A stretch of 64,000 nucleotides of DNA from Chloroflexota bacterium (GCA_014874475.1 JADBJJ010000025.1:1-64000), one strand, 5' to 3'; counted from the stretch's first letter, positions 1-7,984 are shown. The notes: generated from the letters alone by a model not told the origin. Numbers and translations: made by a program.

Positions 1-151
1 GGTACATCGCTGTTCCCCAGGTGGGGCCGAAAGAACGTTTGCACACTCGGCATACCCAACGCTGGCGTCCCCCTTTGTGGCCGTTTCGTACCCCGTGCGT
101 GGCCTTACAGTGGGGGCAGGAAGGATTATCCGGAGAAGGTTTCCGTCCCAT
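1..151 (-). CDS. Transposase N-terminal zinc ribbon (partial, IS1/InsA-like)
   Basis: An open frame starts at an ATG at 151 and runs 50 codons off the left edge. An excellent Shine-Dalgarno sequence (AGGAGGTGG) sits just upstream. The visible part is a zinc ribbon: C12-x2-C15, then a basic segment with NGHKGGRQRW, then C34-x2-C37 followed by RSFGPTWGT. This Cys4 layout and the Q-R-(W/Y)-x-C-x2-C block are typical of the N-terminal DNA-binding ribbon of IS1/InsA-like transposases. Most of the protein, including any catalytic domain, lies outside the window, so the exact IS family cannot be fixed. It faces away from the EcfT gene and probably separates that gene from its original neighbours. 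Confidence 0.6.
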   Translation of the reverse strand, partial: MGRKPSPDNPSCPHCKATHGVRNGHKGGRQRWVCRVCKRSFGPTWGTAMY

Positions 152-197
152 TTTCCACCTCCTGCCCTTATTATACCACAAATCACTACTAGTTGGA

Positions 198-956
198 GTG
201 ATTACCCACCGTCTGGACCCCCGGACGAAAATCATCGGGGTCCTGCTCCTCTTCGGTATCGTGATGGTCTTCAACCATCCGCTGTATATGGCGGCGGTCG
301 CTCTGGGGCTGGTGCTGCTGGGAGCAGCGGCGAAGGCGTTGCTCAACTTCTGGCGGATGCGCTACATTCTCGCCCTGCTGGTGGTCTTCAGCACAGTGCT
401 GTGGCCCTTTTTCGCCAAAGGGCCGACCCCACTGTGGTCGTGGGGCCGGCTGGAGGTGAGCCGGGAGTCGCTGATGTACGCGATCGCAATGGGGCTGCGG
501 CTGGCATCTTTCGTGGCCGCCGGGCTCATCTTCCTCTCCGTCACCACCAACGAGGAGTTCACTCAGGGGCTGATCCGCCTGGGGTTGCCCTATCCGGTGG
601 CCTTTGCCTTCTCCACCGCTCTGCGTCTGGTGCCGACCTTCGCCGGCGCCGGTGCGACCATCGTTCAGGCCCAGATTTCCCGCGGGCTGGACGTGGAGTC
701 GGGGAACATCTTCCAGCGCGCGGGCAAGTTTATCCCTCTGGGTGTCCCGCTATTTATCTACGCCGTCCGGCACACCAACATGCTGGCTATGGCGCTGGAA
801 TCCAAAGGCTTCAACCCCGGAGCACCGCGCACCTGGTATCTGAATCCCCAGATGCGTCGGGCGGACTACACTGCTCTGGCCGTGCTGATGCTCCTTTTCC
901 TGGTCGCGCTCGTCCTGCGGCTGCAAGGCTACGGCCAGGTCCTGCCGCGACTGTAG
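198..956 (+). CDS. ecfT: ECF transporter transmembrane subunit EcfT
   Basis: Integral membrane scaffold of an energy-coupling factor vitamin/metal importer; it couples two ATPases to a substrate-binding S component. The GTG at 198 was chosen because it yields the usual family opening (ITHRLDPRTK). The open frame extends further upstream, but that part overlaps the divergent transposase and is not family-like. Several hydrophobic segments follow. The two cytoplasmic coupling helices are visible as AQISRGLD and ALESKGF, variants of the conserved Ala-Arg-Gly motifs that contact the ATPases. Length (252 aa) is normal. No EcfA or S-component gene is in the window; the upstream neighbour is a transposase fragment, so the gene may have been separated from its operon. 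Confidence 0.85.
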   Translation: MITHRLDPRTKIIGVLLLFGIVMVFNHPLYMAAVALGLVLLGAAAKALLNFWRMRYILALLVVFSTVLWPFFAKGPTPLWSWGRLEVSRESLMYAIAMGLRLASFVAAGLIFLSVTTNEEFTQGLIRLGLPYPVAFAFSTALRLVPTFAGAGATIVQAQISRGLDVESGNIFQRAGKFIPLGVPLFIYAVRHTNMLAMALESKGFNPGAPRTWYLNPQMRRADYTALAVLMLLFLVALVLRLQGYGQVLPRL

Positions 957-1002
957 GGGGGAGGCACGGGGAGTTTTGGGGCAGTACCGCCACTTATCAA
1001 AC

Positions 1003-1020
1003 CCTTCCCTAACGGGAAGG
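1003..1020 (+). terminator. Weak hairpin after ecfT
   Basis: CCTTCCC and GGGAAGG pair around a TAAC loop, 46 bases after the ecfT stop and before the trkA pair. No T-run follows, so termination is uncertain. Confidence 0.3.
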
Positions 1021-1075
1021 AGGGGTAAACTGCTGCCCAACAGGACAGCGATTCCACGGGAGTTCTGAAGTATCT

Positions 1076-1747
1076 ATGCACATCATCATTGTCGGTTGTG
1101 GACGTACGGGTTCTCTTCTGGCCCGCACACTGGCTGAACGGGGTCACCAGGTCGTCGTGGTGGACCCGAATCCAGACCAGTTTCTCCGATTGGGGCCAAA
1201 TTTTCGCGGCCGTACCATCACCGGTCTGGGATTTGACCGGGATGTCCTCTTGCGAGCGGGGATAGAACAGGCCCAGGGTGTGGCAGCCGTCACCAGCGAC
1301 GAAATGGCCAACCTTCTGGTTGCCTTCATCGCCCGCTCTCACTTCAATGTTCCCAACGTGGTCGCCCGTCTATTTGAGCCGGAGCGGGCCGCCCTCTACC
1401 AGGCCATTGGCGTCCCGGTCGTGACGGCGGCAAAGTGGCGGGCCCACCGCTTGGAGCAACTGCTCTGCCAGCCTGCACTGAACGTGGTGGACACCGTGGG
1501 TAACGGGGAAGTCACCATCGTGGAACTGCGGGTCCCGCCGGCCTGGGCAGGCCAGCCGATCTCTTTCCTGTTCATCCCGGAAAAGACCATCCCTACGGCG
1601 CTGATCCGCGGGGGAACGGCCCGTATTCCGACCCCAGATATCTCGCTGGAGGCTGGGGACATTGTTCGCCTCAGCATAGCGACGGGCGCCCTGGAGGACT
1701 TGCGGGCCCGATTGGCTCAGGCAGGAGGGGTGGAATGCGCGTCGTGA
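1076..1747 (+). CDS. trkA: TrkA-family potassium channel/transporter regulatory protein (first of pair)
   Basis: Cytosolic regulatory subunit of a Trk/Ktr potassium uptake system. Residues 1-120 form an RCK/TrkA-N Rossmann domain with the nucleotide-binding glycine pattern GCGRTG near the start and an acidic residue (VVDPNPD) at the end of the second strand. The C-terminal 80 residues fit a TrkA-C (RCK-C) domain. At 223 aa it is a single-unit TrkA of the CeoB/KtrA size. It overlaps the next trkA-like gene by 13 bases, so the two are probably translationally coupled and work as a heteromer, as paired TrkA proteins do in Actinobacteria and Chloroflexi. No TrkH/KtrB membrane subunit is in the window. 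Confidence 0.85.
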   Translation: MHIIIVGCGRTGSLLARTLAERGHQVVVVDPNPDQFLRLGPNFRGRTITGLGFDRDVLLRAGIEQAQGVAAVTSDEMANLLVAFIARSHFNVPNVVARLFEPERAALYQAIGVPVVTAAKWRAHRLEQLLCQPALNVVDTVGNGEVTIVELRVPPAWAGQPISFLFIPEKTIPTALIRGGTARIPTPDISLEAGDIVRLSIATGALEDLRARLAQAGGVECAS

Positions 1748-2403
1748 TCGTCGGTGGTGGGAAGGTGGGCTCCCATCTGGCCTCTCTCTTGCTGGCCGAT
1801 GGGTACGAGGTCTGCGTGGTGGAGAACCGCTCCTCGGTGCTGGCCCGGCTGTACCGGGAACTCCCCACAGAGATAGTGATGGATGGGGACGGAACCCGGA
1901 TGAATACGCTGGAGCAAGCGGGCGTTCGCTCCTCCGATGTTCTGGTTGCCGTCACCGGTGATGACGAGGTCAACCTGGCTGTGGCGATGATGGGCCGGTT
2001 CATCTTCAATGTACCGCGCATCATCGTCCGGGTCAACAACCCCCGCAACGCTTGGCTCTTTACCCCTGAAGCGGGCGTGGACGTCGCTCTGAACCAGTCG
2101 GACTTGCTGGCGAAACTGATCGCCGAGGAGATGTCCATGGGGGATATGATGACGCTGCTGCGGCTGCGACGGGGGGAACTGGCGATTGTGACGGAGAAAC
2201 TGGAGCGGGGCGCAAAAGCGGACGGTCAGCGCATTGCCGACCTTCCTATTCCGCCCGACTGTCTGTTGATGGCGGTGGTGCGGGGGGAGGAGATTCTGGT
2301 GCCGCGCGGCGAGACAGTGCTCCAGCCGGGAGACGAGGTGCTGGCACTGGTGCGCGGGGATGCCCGTCGGGCTCTCCACACCCTGCTGACCGGTGCACCG
2401 TGA
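1735..2403 (+). CDS. trkA: TrkA-family potassium channel/transporter regulatory protein (second of pair)
   Basis: Second TrkA-N/TrkA-C protein (222 aa), starting inside the end of the preceding gene. The Rossmann glycine pattern is GGGKVG. At the end of strand 2 it has Glu (VVENRS) where the first protein has Asp, so the two copies may differ in nucleotide preference. The C-terminal TrkA-C part contains the usual (D/G)E(V/I)L-type strand (GDEVLALV). The divergence between neighbours argues for two specialised subunits rather than a recent duplication. The gene ends at a strong bidirectional hairpin shared with the convergent SHOCT-like gene. Confidence 0.85.
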   Translation: MRVVIVGGGKVGSHLASLLLADGYEVCVVENRSSVLARLYRELPTEIVMDGDGTRMNTLEQAGVRSSDVLVAVTGDDEVNLAVAMMGRFIFNVPRIIVRVNNPRNAWLFTPEAGVDVALNQSDLLAKLIAEEMSMGDMMTLLRLRRGELAIVTEKLERGAKADGQRIADLPIPPDCLLMAVVRGEEILVPRGETVLQPGDEVLALVRGDARRALHTLLTGAP

Positions 2404-2410
2404 ACAGGGA

Positions 2411-2448
2411 GAAAGTGCCGGGCACTCCCGGAAGTGCCTGGCACTTTC
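2411..2448. terminator. Bidirectional hairpin / palindromic repeat between convergent genes
   Basis: An almost perfect inverted repeat (GAAAGTGCCGGGCACT pairing with AGTGCCTGGCACTTTC, one mismatch) lies exactly between the convergent trkA and SHOCT-like stop codons. Its A-rich and T-rich ends let it act as a terminator in both directions. A clearly related sequence occurs at 36696-36733, so it also belongs to a small palindromic repeat family. Confidence 0.7.
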
Positions 2449-2812
2449 ATTCCACATATATCTCCACCCGCTCGTTGTCTTCCTCGTCCTCTATCTCCAC
2501 GATTTTCCCGATTGCGCCGCTGGTGATGGCCTCCGTCAGCCCCTGCCAGTCCACCTCGGTCTCCGGGGCGAAACGTTCCGCGATGCGCAGGCCCACCTTC
2601 ACCAACTGAAGGGGGATGGTGATGTTGACTTTGTTCTTTCCCGACCCGATGTCGGTCACGCGCACATGTAAGAAGCGCCCTGCGCCGCGCGGGCTGGGGC
2701 CGACGGGCCCGGTCTTCTGACCGATCGCGCGCAGGAGCGCGGCCGCCTCCTCCGCCGTGATTTTTCCCTCTTCCAGCATCTGGAGAATCTTCAGTCGCTC
2801 TTCTGTCGTCAT
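2447..2812 (-). CDS. SHOCT-like domain protein
   Basis: A 121-residue protein with no signal peptide or membrane segment. Residues 1-30 form a short helical hairpin (LKILQMLEEGKITAEEAAALL) of the SHOCT-like type found at the N-terminus of YvlB/LiaX proteins and bacterial DUF2089/DUF4097 proteins. The rest is a small alpha/beta domain (INITIPLQL-like strand, then EVDW and a charged C-terminus). It is the last gene of a minus-strand run DUF4097 protein, MFS, MFS, SHOCT-like protein. The same motif recurs in two other genes nearby, which suggests a shared protein-protein interaction module. Molecular function is unknown. Confidence 0.7.
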   Translation of the reverse strand: MTTEERLKILQMLEEGKITAEEAAALLRAIGQKTGPVGPSPRGAGRFLHVRVTDIGSGKNKVNITIPLQLVKVGLRIAERFAPETEVDWQGLTEAITSGAIGKIVEIEDEEDNERVEIYVE

Positions 2813-2890
2813 GCGCCACCTCCGTTGAGATTGCCAGTTCCTCTGTAGTGCGGGCTGGCAGCCGGTAGAACCCAGGCCAGGCGGCCTGCG

Positions 2891-4168
2891 CTACGCTACG
2901 CTTTCCGTCAGCCCTCCCGACACAGGAGCAGAAGACGCCACCTGGTCTTCCATGCCCACAATCGCCGGGACAAGGAAAGAGACCACCCCCATCAGGGCAC
3001 AGACGGCGCCGCCGACCAGGAACCAGACCTGCACGCCCAGCCAGTCAGCCACGGGGCCAGCGATAGCGGTCCCCAGAGGCATCATCGCCCCGGCGATGCT
3101 CCCGATAGTCGTGAGGACGCGCCCCTGGAGTTCGGGGGCCACTCGCGCCTGCAGGATGGCGAACACCGGCCCGTTGGTGATGGGGTTCATCGCTCCGGCG
3201 AAGAACATAGCCGCCAACGCCAGGATAAAGCCTTCCGGCGGCACCAGTCCCAGGACCAGTACACTGACCCCCATCCCCACCAACCCCATCAGTGTGGTCA
3301 GGATGCGGCGGCGAAAGCCGCCCCATCCGCTCAGGGTCAGCCCACCGACGACAACGCCGATCCCCCATGCCGACTCCATCCACCCCAGTTCCAGTGCCCC
3401 CCGTCCAAAATGACGGGTGATGAGGATGGGCATCAGCGCAAATCCGGGGTTGATGGTGAAGTTAATGACCGTCGCCATAAGCAGGAGAGCCCGTGCTCCC
3501 GGCCATCGCCAGATGTAGCGCAGTCCCTCCATCACGTCCTGAACCAGGGAGGACGGGGCATTGGCCCGCCCGCGCGCCGCTGGCTGCGGGATGGGGATGA
3601 AGCAGAGGGGAAGGACCGCCAGCAACGCCGTCCCCACGTCTATCGCCAGGATGCCATAGAGGGGGAGGATGCCCCAGAGCAGGGCCCCCACTGGCGGAGC
3701 GACAATCTGTAATGCCCCGTTCAGCGCCTGGTTGAAGCCAGCGACGCGCGCCAGGTGGCGCTCCGGGATCATCAGCGAGGTGGAGGCCTGCATAGCCGCC
3801 CAGTGGAAAACGCCGCCCACCGAGCGGAGGAACATCACCAGAAAAACGTGCCACACCTGCATGATTCCCAGCGCGGACAGGGCTGCCAGGACGAGGATGG
3901 TCATGGCGATGAGACTGTCGGTCACGATCATCACCAGCCGTCGGTTCCAGCGGTCCACCAGTGCCCCGACGAAGGGGCCCAGGAAGACCTGAGGCAGGAG
4001 AGCCACCATCGTCGCCAAACCCAGCACCGTCGCCGAGCCGGTGGTCTTCGTCAGCCACCAGACCAGGGCAAATTGCACCAGTATGCTCCCGAAGAGGGAG
4101 AAGGCCTGACCGGTCCAGATGGTGAAGAACCGGGCGGCCCAGTTGGAGGGAAGATTTTGTTGGGTCAT
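2891..4168 (-). CDS. MFS transporter (second of overlapping pair)
   Basis: Major facilitator superfamily efflux-type permease, 425 aa with about twelve hydrophobic segments. The first segment follows MTQQNLPSNWAARFF. The loop between helices 2 and 3 carries the MFS signature (GALVDRWNRR, matching G-x3-D-R-x-x-R). The ATG at 4168 was chosen because it overlaps the stop of the upstream MFS gene in an ATGA junction; longer in-frame starts would run through that gene. Overall character (VQFALVWWL, LGWMESAWGIG) resembles macrolide/tetracycline-type exporters, but the substrate cannot be told. Two MFS genes in tandem with translational coupling hint at co-dependence. Confidence 0.85.
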   Translation of the reverse strand: MTQQNLPSNWAARFFTIWTGQAFSLFGSILVQFALVWWLTKTTGSATVLGLATMVALLPQVFLGPFVGALVDRWNRRLVMIVTDSLIAMTILVLAALSALGIMQVWHVFLVMFLRSVGGVFHWAAMQASTSLMIPERHLARVAGFNQALNGALQIVAPPVGALLWGILPLYGILAIDVGTALLAVLPLCFIPIPQPAARGRANAPSSLVQDVMEGLRYIWRWPGARALLLMATVINFTINPGFALMPILITRHFGRGALELGWMESAWGIGVVVGGLTLSGWGGFRRRILTTLMGLVGMGVSVLVLGLVPPEGFILALAAMFFAGAMNPITNGPVFAILQARVAPELQGRVLTTIGSIAGAMMPLGTAIAGPVADWLGVQVWFLVGGAVCALMGVVSFLVPAIVGMEDQVASSAPVSGGLTESVA

Positions 4169-5430
4169 GACTTGCTGCCCACAGGAAGGGATTCTGGCCG
4201 TGCCACCGGGCGCTCTGCTCGTCCGAAGAGAGCCAGGGTCAGCAGCGCGGCGAAGAGATAAGTGGTCGCCGTCGTTATGAAGAGCGGCGCGAAGCCGAAA
4301 CTGCGCTGGACGAATCCGCTGATGCCTGGGCCGATCCCCTGTCCCACCGAGAAGGCGATGCCGATCATCGCTCCTACCGTCCCCCGCTCGTTCTCCCGCA
4401 CTCGCTCCATCGCGAAGGCGGTGTAGAGAGGGCCGGCCATATTCATCAGCATCGCCCGCAGCCAGAAGGCTCCGACCGCAATGGGCAGAATGGGTACAAA
4501 CCCCAGCGTCAGCAGGAAGGGCAGGGAGGCCAGTTGAGTGAAGACGACGGTGCGGATTTTGCCCCACCGTTCCGCCAGGATCGGCGCCAGGAGCGTGGCG
4601 CTTCCCATCAGCAACTGGGAGACGGCGAAGGTCAGCCCCAGTACGCTATCCGGGATATGGAAGCGCTGTTTGAAGAAAATGTTCAGGTACGGGATGAGCA
4701 ATCCCGCCCCCAGCGCGATCACCAGTTCGGGCACCAGCAGCGCAACGACGTCCCGACGGAAAGGGAAATCCCGCAGGGTGAAAGGCCGACGATGATCCCC
4801 TGCCGGGCGAACCCGTTCTTCCCGAATCATCAGCAGGGGAATCAGGGCGAATGCCATTATCCCCTCGGCAGTCAGCAGGGTGGCCCGGTATGCCGTCACA
4901 CTCTCCGGGTGGACCCGCAGCAGAACGCCAAAGAGGGCGGGGAAAGAGCCGCCGATGGCACTCCCCAGGAAGCCCATCAGCAGGGAGAGGCCCGATTGGA
5001 GGCTGAAGAGCGTTGGGCGCTCGTCTTCGGTGGCGTTCTCGGCCATGAAGGCAGGGCCGGAGGCCATAAAGAGGGCGTTCCCCGCCCCGTAGAAGACTGC
5101 CGCTACCAGCAGGGGCCAATCCGCTGAGGGAAGGGTCAGCAGCAAGGTGGCAGCGACGGAAAGGGTGGCTCCGGTCCCCATTGCCCGCTTGCGCCCTATC
5201 CGGTCCACCAGAACCCCCATGGGCAAGCCCAGGAACAGAGCGGAGAGGCTCATGCTGGACATCAGCAGGCCCAGGAAGGCCTCATCGTTGCCCCGAGAGA
5301 GCACGAAGAGGTTCATGAAGAGCATGAAGATGCCGCTCCCCAGGGCACTGACGGACACTGTGACCAGAAATAGTTTGGCGTTGCGGCTCAATCCAGCCGC
5401 GCGGCGAAGTTGGCGGGTGAGAGGGTTCAT
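4165..5430 (-). CDS. MFS transporter (first of overlapping pair)
   Basis: A 421-residue major facilitator permease with about twelve hydrophobic segments. The conserved helix 2-3 loop is GVLVDRIGRKRA. It is only distantly similar to the partner gene that follows by a four-base ATGA overlap. It starts 20 bases after the DUF4097 gene stop, so LiaX-like protein, MFS and MFS are likely one transcript. A drug or metabolite efflux role is plausible from family and context; the substrate is unknown. Confidence 0.85.
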   Translation of the reverse strand: MNPLTRQLRRAAGLSRNAKLFLVTVSVSALGSGIFMLFMNLFVLSRGNDEAFLGLLMSSMSLSALFLGLPMGVLVDRIGRKRAMGTGATLSVAATLLLTLPSADWPLLVAAVFYGAGNALFMASGPAFMAENATEDERPTLFSLQSGLSLLMGFLGSAIGGSFPALFGVLLRVHPESVTAYRATLLTAEGIMAFALIPLLMIREERVRPAGDHRRPFTLRDFPFRRDVVALLVPELVIALGAGLLIPYLNIFFKQRFHIPDSVLGLTFAVSQLLMGSATLLAPILAERWGKIRTVVFTQLASLPFLLTLGFVPILPIAVGAFWLRAMLMNMAGPLYTAFAMERVRENERGTVGAMIGIAFSVGQGIGPGISGFVQRSFGFAPLFITTATTYLFAALLTLALFGRAERPVARPESLPVGSKS

Positions 5431-5450
5431 ATCCGTGCTCCGTGTTCTGT

Positions 5451-6671
5451 TCAGCGGCCTTCCAGCGCGGCGATGAGATCGGCCGCCTGCTCGGGGGTGA
5501 GTTTGCCTTCCTCCACCAGGCGAAGCACCCGGAGGATTTCCTCGCTGGCCACTGTTGGACGGGTGGGTTCAGGGCGACGGCCGCTGGCCCGCTGCCAGCG
5601 CCGCTCGGCCCGTTCCGCCTGCATACGGGCCCGTTCCGCTTCCCGTCGGGCCCGTTCTGCCTCCTGACGTGCCTCTCTGCGAGCCCGCTCCGCTTCCCGT
5701 CGGGCCGCCTCCCCAGCCTCCCGGGCATATCGCTCCGCTGCTTGGCGAGCCCGCTCCGCTGCCCGTTCTACCCGTCGGCGGATTTCTTCGCTGTCTACGG
5801 AACGGAGGGTCTCATCCAGACGAGCCTCCAGCATGGCTATCGCCTCCGCAACGCGGGCCTCCACAACGGCCCCGACGTCCTCCATCCCGGCTGCCCATGC
5901 ATTCCACTCCGCCCCCTCGCCCGTTTCCGGTACTAAGAGAATGTGACTGCCTGCCGTGACCTCCAGCAGCGCCTCCCCGCTCCCCAGCGCGCCGGTCATC
6001 ATACCTCCCGTCTCGGCGAGGGAGAGGCCCGGGATAGTGGAGCGGATTCGCCCACCCGCGCGGAGGGCGAAGCGGATGCTGGCGTCGGCGGGGACGACGA
6101 TATGGGCCGTGCTGCCGACCCCGAATCGGTACGTTGCGCCGGGGACATAGGGCGGGCGCAGCCGCAGGTCGGCCCCGATGCCTTCCACTGCTGCTCCGCC
6201 CCGCAGACCGGCAGCCCGCAGGTCTCCGCGGACGGCGCGGACAGAAAGGAAGCCATCCACTTCCTGGATGCGGGCGTCCCCGAACACTTCGCGGATGCGG
6301 ACCTCCCCGGAAACAGCGTGCAGGGAGAGGTCGCCGTAGATTTCGTCCAGGGTCAGGGGGCCCACTCCGCGCAATCTCCCGTCCCCAGAGACCGCGCCGA
6401 CAGTCAGAGGGCCGGAGATGTCTTGGACCCGCAGGTCGCCCCGCACCGCCGCCAGGGTCGGGCGGGCCTTGCGCGGACAGACCAGATAGGCATCGGTGCG
6501 CAGGGTCAGGAAGAACGTCTCCCCTTCCCGCCGGAGGGAGAGCGCATCGGTGCCGTTGCGGAGAGAGATGGTCAGGCGCGGCTCGTCGGCTCCCTGGACC
6601 GATAGGTCGCCCAGGCATTCCTCAACAACGATAGTGGGCGAAAGAGTGGTATCTACAGCCTGGTTCCACAT
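5451..6671 (-). CDS. DUF4097-type beta-solenoid protein with coiled coil and C-terminal SHOCT-like motif (LiaX/YvlB-like, rearranged)
   Basis: A 406-residue protein with three parts. Residues about 30-250 are a DUF4097/adhesin-like beta-solenoid, seen as repeats of the form (G)DLxVxxVSG(D). Residues about 285-365 are a highly charged Arg/Glu/Ala coiled coil (repeated EAERARREA). The last 30 residues are an EEGKLTPEQAADLI helical hairpin. The same building blocks occur in Firmicute YvlB/LiaX, envelope-stress proteins, but there the hairpin is N-terminal and the solenoid C-terminal; here the order is reversed. No signal peptide is visible. SD GGTGGAG precedes the ATG. It heads the run that continues into two MFS permeases. 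Confidence 0.75.
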   Translation of the reverse strand: MWNQAVDTTLSPTIVVEECLGDLSVQGADEPRLTISLRNGTDALSLRREGETFFLTLRTDAYLVCPRKARPTLAAVRGDLRVQDISGPLTVGAVSGDGRLRGVGPLTLDEIYGDLSLHAVSGEVRIREVFGDARIQEVDGFLSVRAVRGDLRAAGLRGGAAVEGIGADLRLRPPYVPGATYRFGVGSTAHIVVPADASIRFALRAGGRIRSTIPGLSLAETGGMMTGALGSGEALLEVTAGSHILLVPETGEGAEWNAWAAGMEDVGAVVEARVAEAIAMLEARLDETLRSVDSEEIRRRVERAAERARQAAERYAREAGEAARREAERARREARQEAERARREAERARMQAERAERRWQRASGRRPEPTRPTVASEEILRVLRLVEEGKLTPEQAADLIAALEGR

Positions 6672-6876
6672 AATTTCTCCACCATTTATTTATGCAAGTT
6701 CGCGGTTTTAGATAGATGGGCTGCGGGACGCGCCGCCGCCCCTTCATTAATGGGCACCGAAACGTACCGGGGTAAGCACAGGCTGGGCAGACAGAGCGAA
6801 CCGCGCCCTTTTGCTCTGAGACTACCCGGCAGGCTGGGGATGGGGCCCAGTCCCCTATCGGCCTCATCGTGGCGCA

Positions 6877-7104
6877 TTAACCGGTCTGACGGACTTGCCA
6901 GGACGACGGGGACACCGGGGCCGGGTATTGCTCCTGCAATTTTTGCCCCCAATGGACCAGATGTTGCCCCAAAACCCGCAGCGCATGCCGATAGAACGGT
7001 TCACGGAGTTTCCTGACCAACAAAGGAAAACGATGTTCCTCCCTCTCTTGCAGCAAATTATGGTATCCCTTGTAATGGGCCACCATCTCCAGCCAGGTCA
7101 TCAT
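6877..7104 (-). CDS. Small hypothetical protein (75 aa)
   Basis: A short charged protein rich in His, Tyr and Leu (TWLEMVAHYKGYHNLL, then REPFYRHALRVLGQ), predicted largely helical and soluble. It is supported by a strong Shine-Dalgarno sequence (GGGAGGTG) five bases before tandem ATG codons, and by protein-like composition up to about residue 60. The last 14 residues look less constrained. It lies between the DUF2089 regulator and the DUF4097-MFS run on the same strand. No family is recognised. Confidence 0.5.
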   Translation of the reverse strand: MMTWLEMVAHYKGYHNLLQEREEHRFPLLVRKLREPFYRHALRVLGQHLVHWGQKLQEQYPAPVSPSSWQVRQTG

Positions 7105-7240
7105 GACACACCTCCCTTCCTGAGCGAAATAACTGGCGGTTCAGAAGTTTATCAGAAACAACGATGAGAGAAACCAAACTGAACTTGTCCTGTTAAGGAA
7201 GAAAAATCCGCGTTCATCTACGCTCTACTTCCGACGGAGT

Positions 7241-7603
7241 TTAGAGCAGTTGCAGGGCCTCTTCAGCGGTGATTTCCCGCCGGGCCAACCGCTGGAGGAC
7301 CTCCTGGCGGCGGCTCTCGGCGTCTTCTCGCTCCTCCCGCACCTCGTACCCCAGGGCGCGGATGACCTCCTCCAGCCGATTGCGGACGGTGGGGTAGGAG
7401 AGCCCCAGTTCCTCCTGGACGCGGTTCAGTTTCCCCTCGCAGCGGAGGAAGAGTTCCACGAAATCAGCCTGTTCGGGAGTGAGAGAGGCCAGGCGCCCGA
7501 GAGTGAAACGGCCCTCCAGGGCCGTACCGCAGGTCGGACAGACCATGCGGGCAATATGCAGTTCATCATGGCACACAGGACAATGGACAGGTGCCGGATA
7601 CAT
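7241..7603 (-). CDS. DUF2089 family zinc-ribbon/HTH protein
   Basis: A 120-residue probable DNA-binding regulator. The N-terminus is a zinc ribbon (CPVCHDEL then CPTCG, four Cys in two CxxC pairs). The middle is a sigma-like helix-turn-helix (LTPEQADFVELFLRCEGKLNRVQEELGLSYPTVRN-type layout, DUF2089). The C-terminus ends in a short helical hairpin (ARREITAEEALQLL) matching that of two neighbouring genes. The ATG at 7603 was chosen over one 11 codons upstream because a GGAGG motif lies just before it. A consensus promoter and an inverted repeat directly upstream suggest autoregulation. It may control the downstream DUF4097-MFS genes. Confidence 0.8.
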   Translation of the reverse strand: MYPAPVHCPVCHDELHIARMVCPTCGTALEGRFTLGRLASLTPEQADFVELFLRCEGKLNRVQEELGLSYPTVRNRLEEVIRALGYEVREEREDAESRRQEVLQRLARREITAEEALQLL

Positions 7604-7642
7604 GGGTTGCCTCCTGAAAAAAATTTTATCCAACACTTGAGA

Positions 7643-7671
7643 ATTTTAACACAGAACTTAATTTTTGTCAA
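7643..7671 (-). promoter_or_regulatory. Promoter of the DUF2089 gene with overlapping inverted repeat
   Basis: On the minus strand TTGACA is followed after exactly 17 bases by TAAAAT, ending about 40 bases before the ATG. An inverted repeat (ACTTGAgAA and TTtTCAAGT arms, roughly 7636-7673) brackets both hexamers and could be an operator for self-repression by the HTH protein. Confidence 0.7.
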
Positions 7672-7708
7672 GTCCTGAAAAATAGTTCTTTTGGCGATGG
7701 GGTGAAGC

Positions 7709-7790
7709 AGTCTCCCTATAGAGGGTTGCTGAATCTTCACCGCCGCGCAAGAAGGCCGAGTTCCGTTTCCGGGATAAGGGCGGGCGTACC
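7709..7790 (-). repeat. 82-bp dispersed repeat, copy 1
   Basis: Reverse complement of 7709-7790 matches 35390-35471 at 75 of 82 positions (counted by eye). It lies in the 381-base gap between the DUF2089 gene and the sigma factor. No coding frame is conserved between the copies. The core reads GCGCGGCGGTGAAGATTCA and the right end CTATAGGGAGACT. Confidence 0.75.
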
Positions 7791-7909
7791 ATCCAGCACA
7801 TCGGCCCCACGTGAAAGAATGACTTCGGCAATCCGCTGTCCCCAACGGCCTTCGCCGGCTGGAAAGCGTCAACGCCGGTGGACACGGTGCGTAAAAGTGT
7901 CCAGAGGAG

Positions 7910-7926
7910 ACCGATTCCCAATCGGT
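7910..7926. promoter_or_regulatory. Perfect inverted repeat upstream of the sigma factor promoter
   Basis: ACCGATT-CCC-AATCGGT lies 17 bases upstream of the -35 element of the sigma factor promoter. Position and symmetry fit an activator or repressor site; no binding protein is assigned. Confidence 0.4.
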
Positions 7927-7943
7927 GCAGAGAGAGGGAGCAG

Positions 7944-7972
7944 TTGACATTTCCTTAACTGAAGATTACAAT
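7944..7972 (+). promoter_or_regulatory. Consensus housekeeping promoter of the ECF sigma gene
   Basis: A perfect TTGACA is followed by a 17-base spacer and TACAAT. Transcription should start near 7979, which excludes the longest reading frame start (7925) and leaves only about six bases before the ATG at 7985. Confidence 0.75.
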
Positions 7973-7984
7973 AAGAATATAGCC

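Noticed and set aside
7658-7921. 87-codon minus-strand frame over the 82-bp repeat
   Set aside because: The related copy at 35.4 kb does not keep the reading frame and there is no ribosome site.
7925-7984. Longer N-terminus for the sigma factor
   Set aside because: It would lie upstream of or within the consensus promoter at 7944-7972 and is not family-like.
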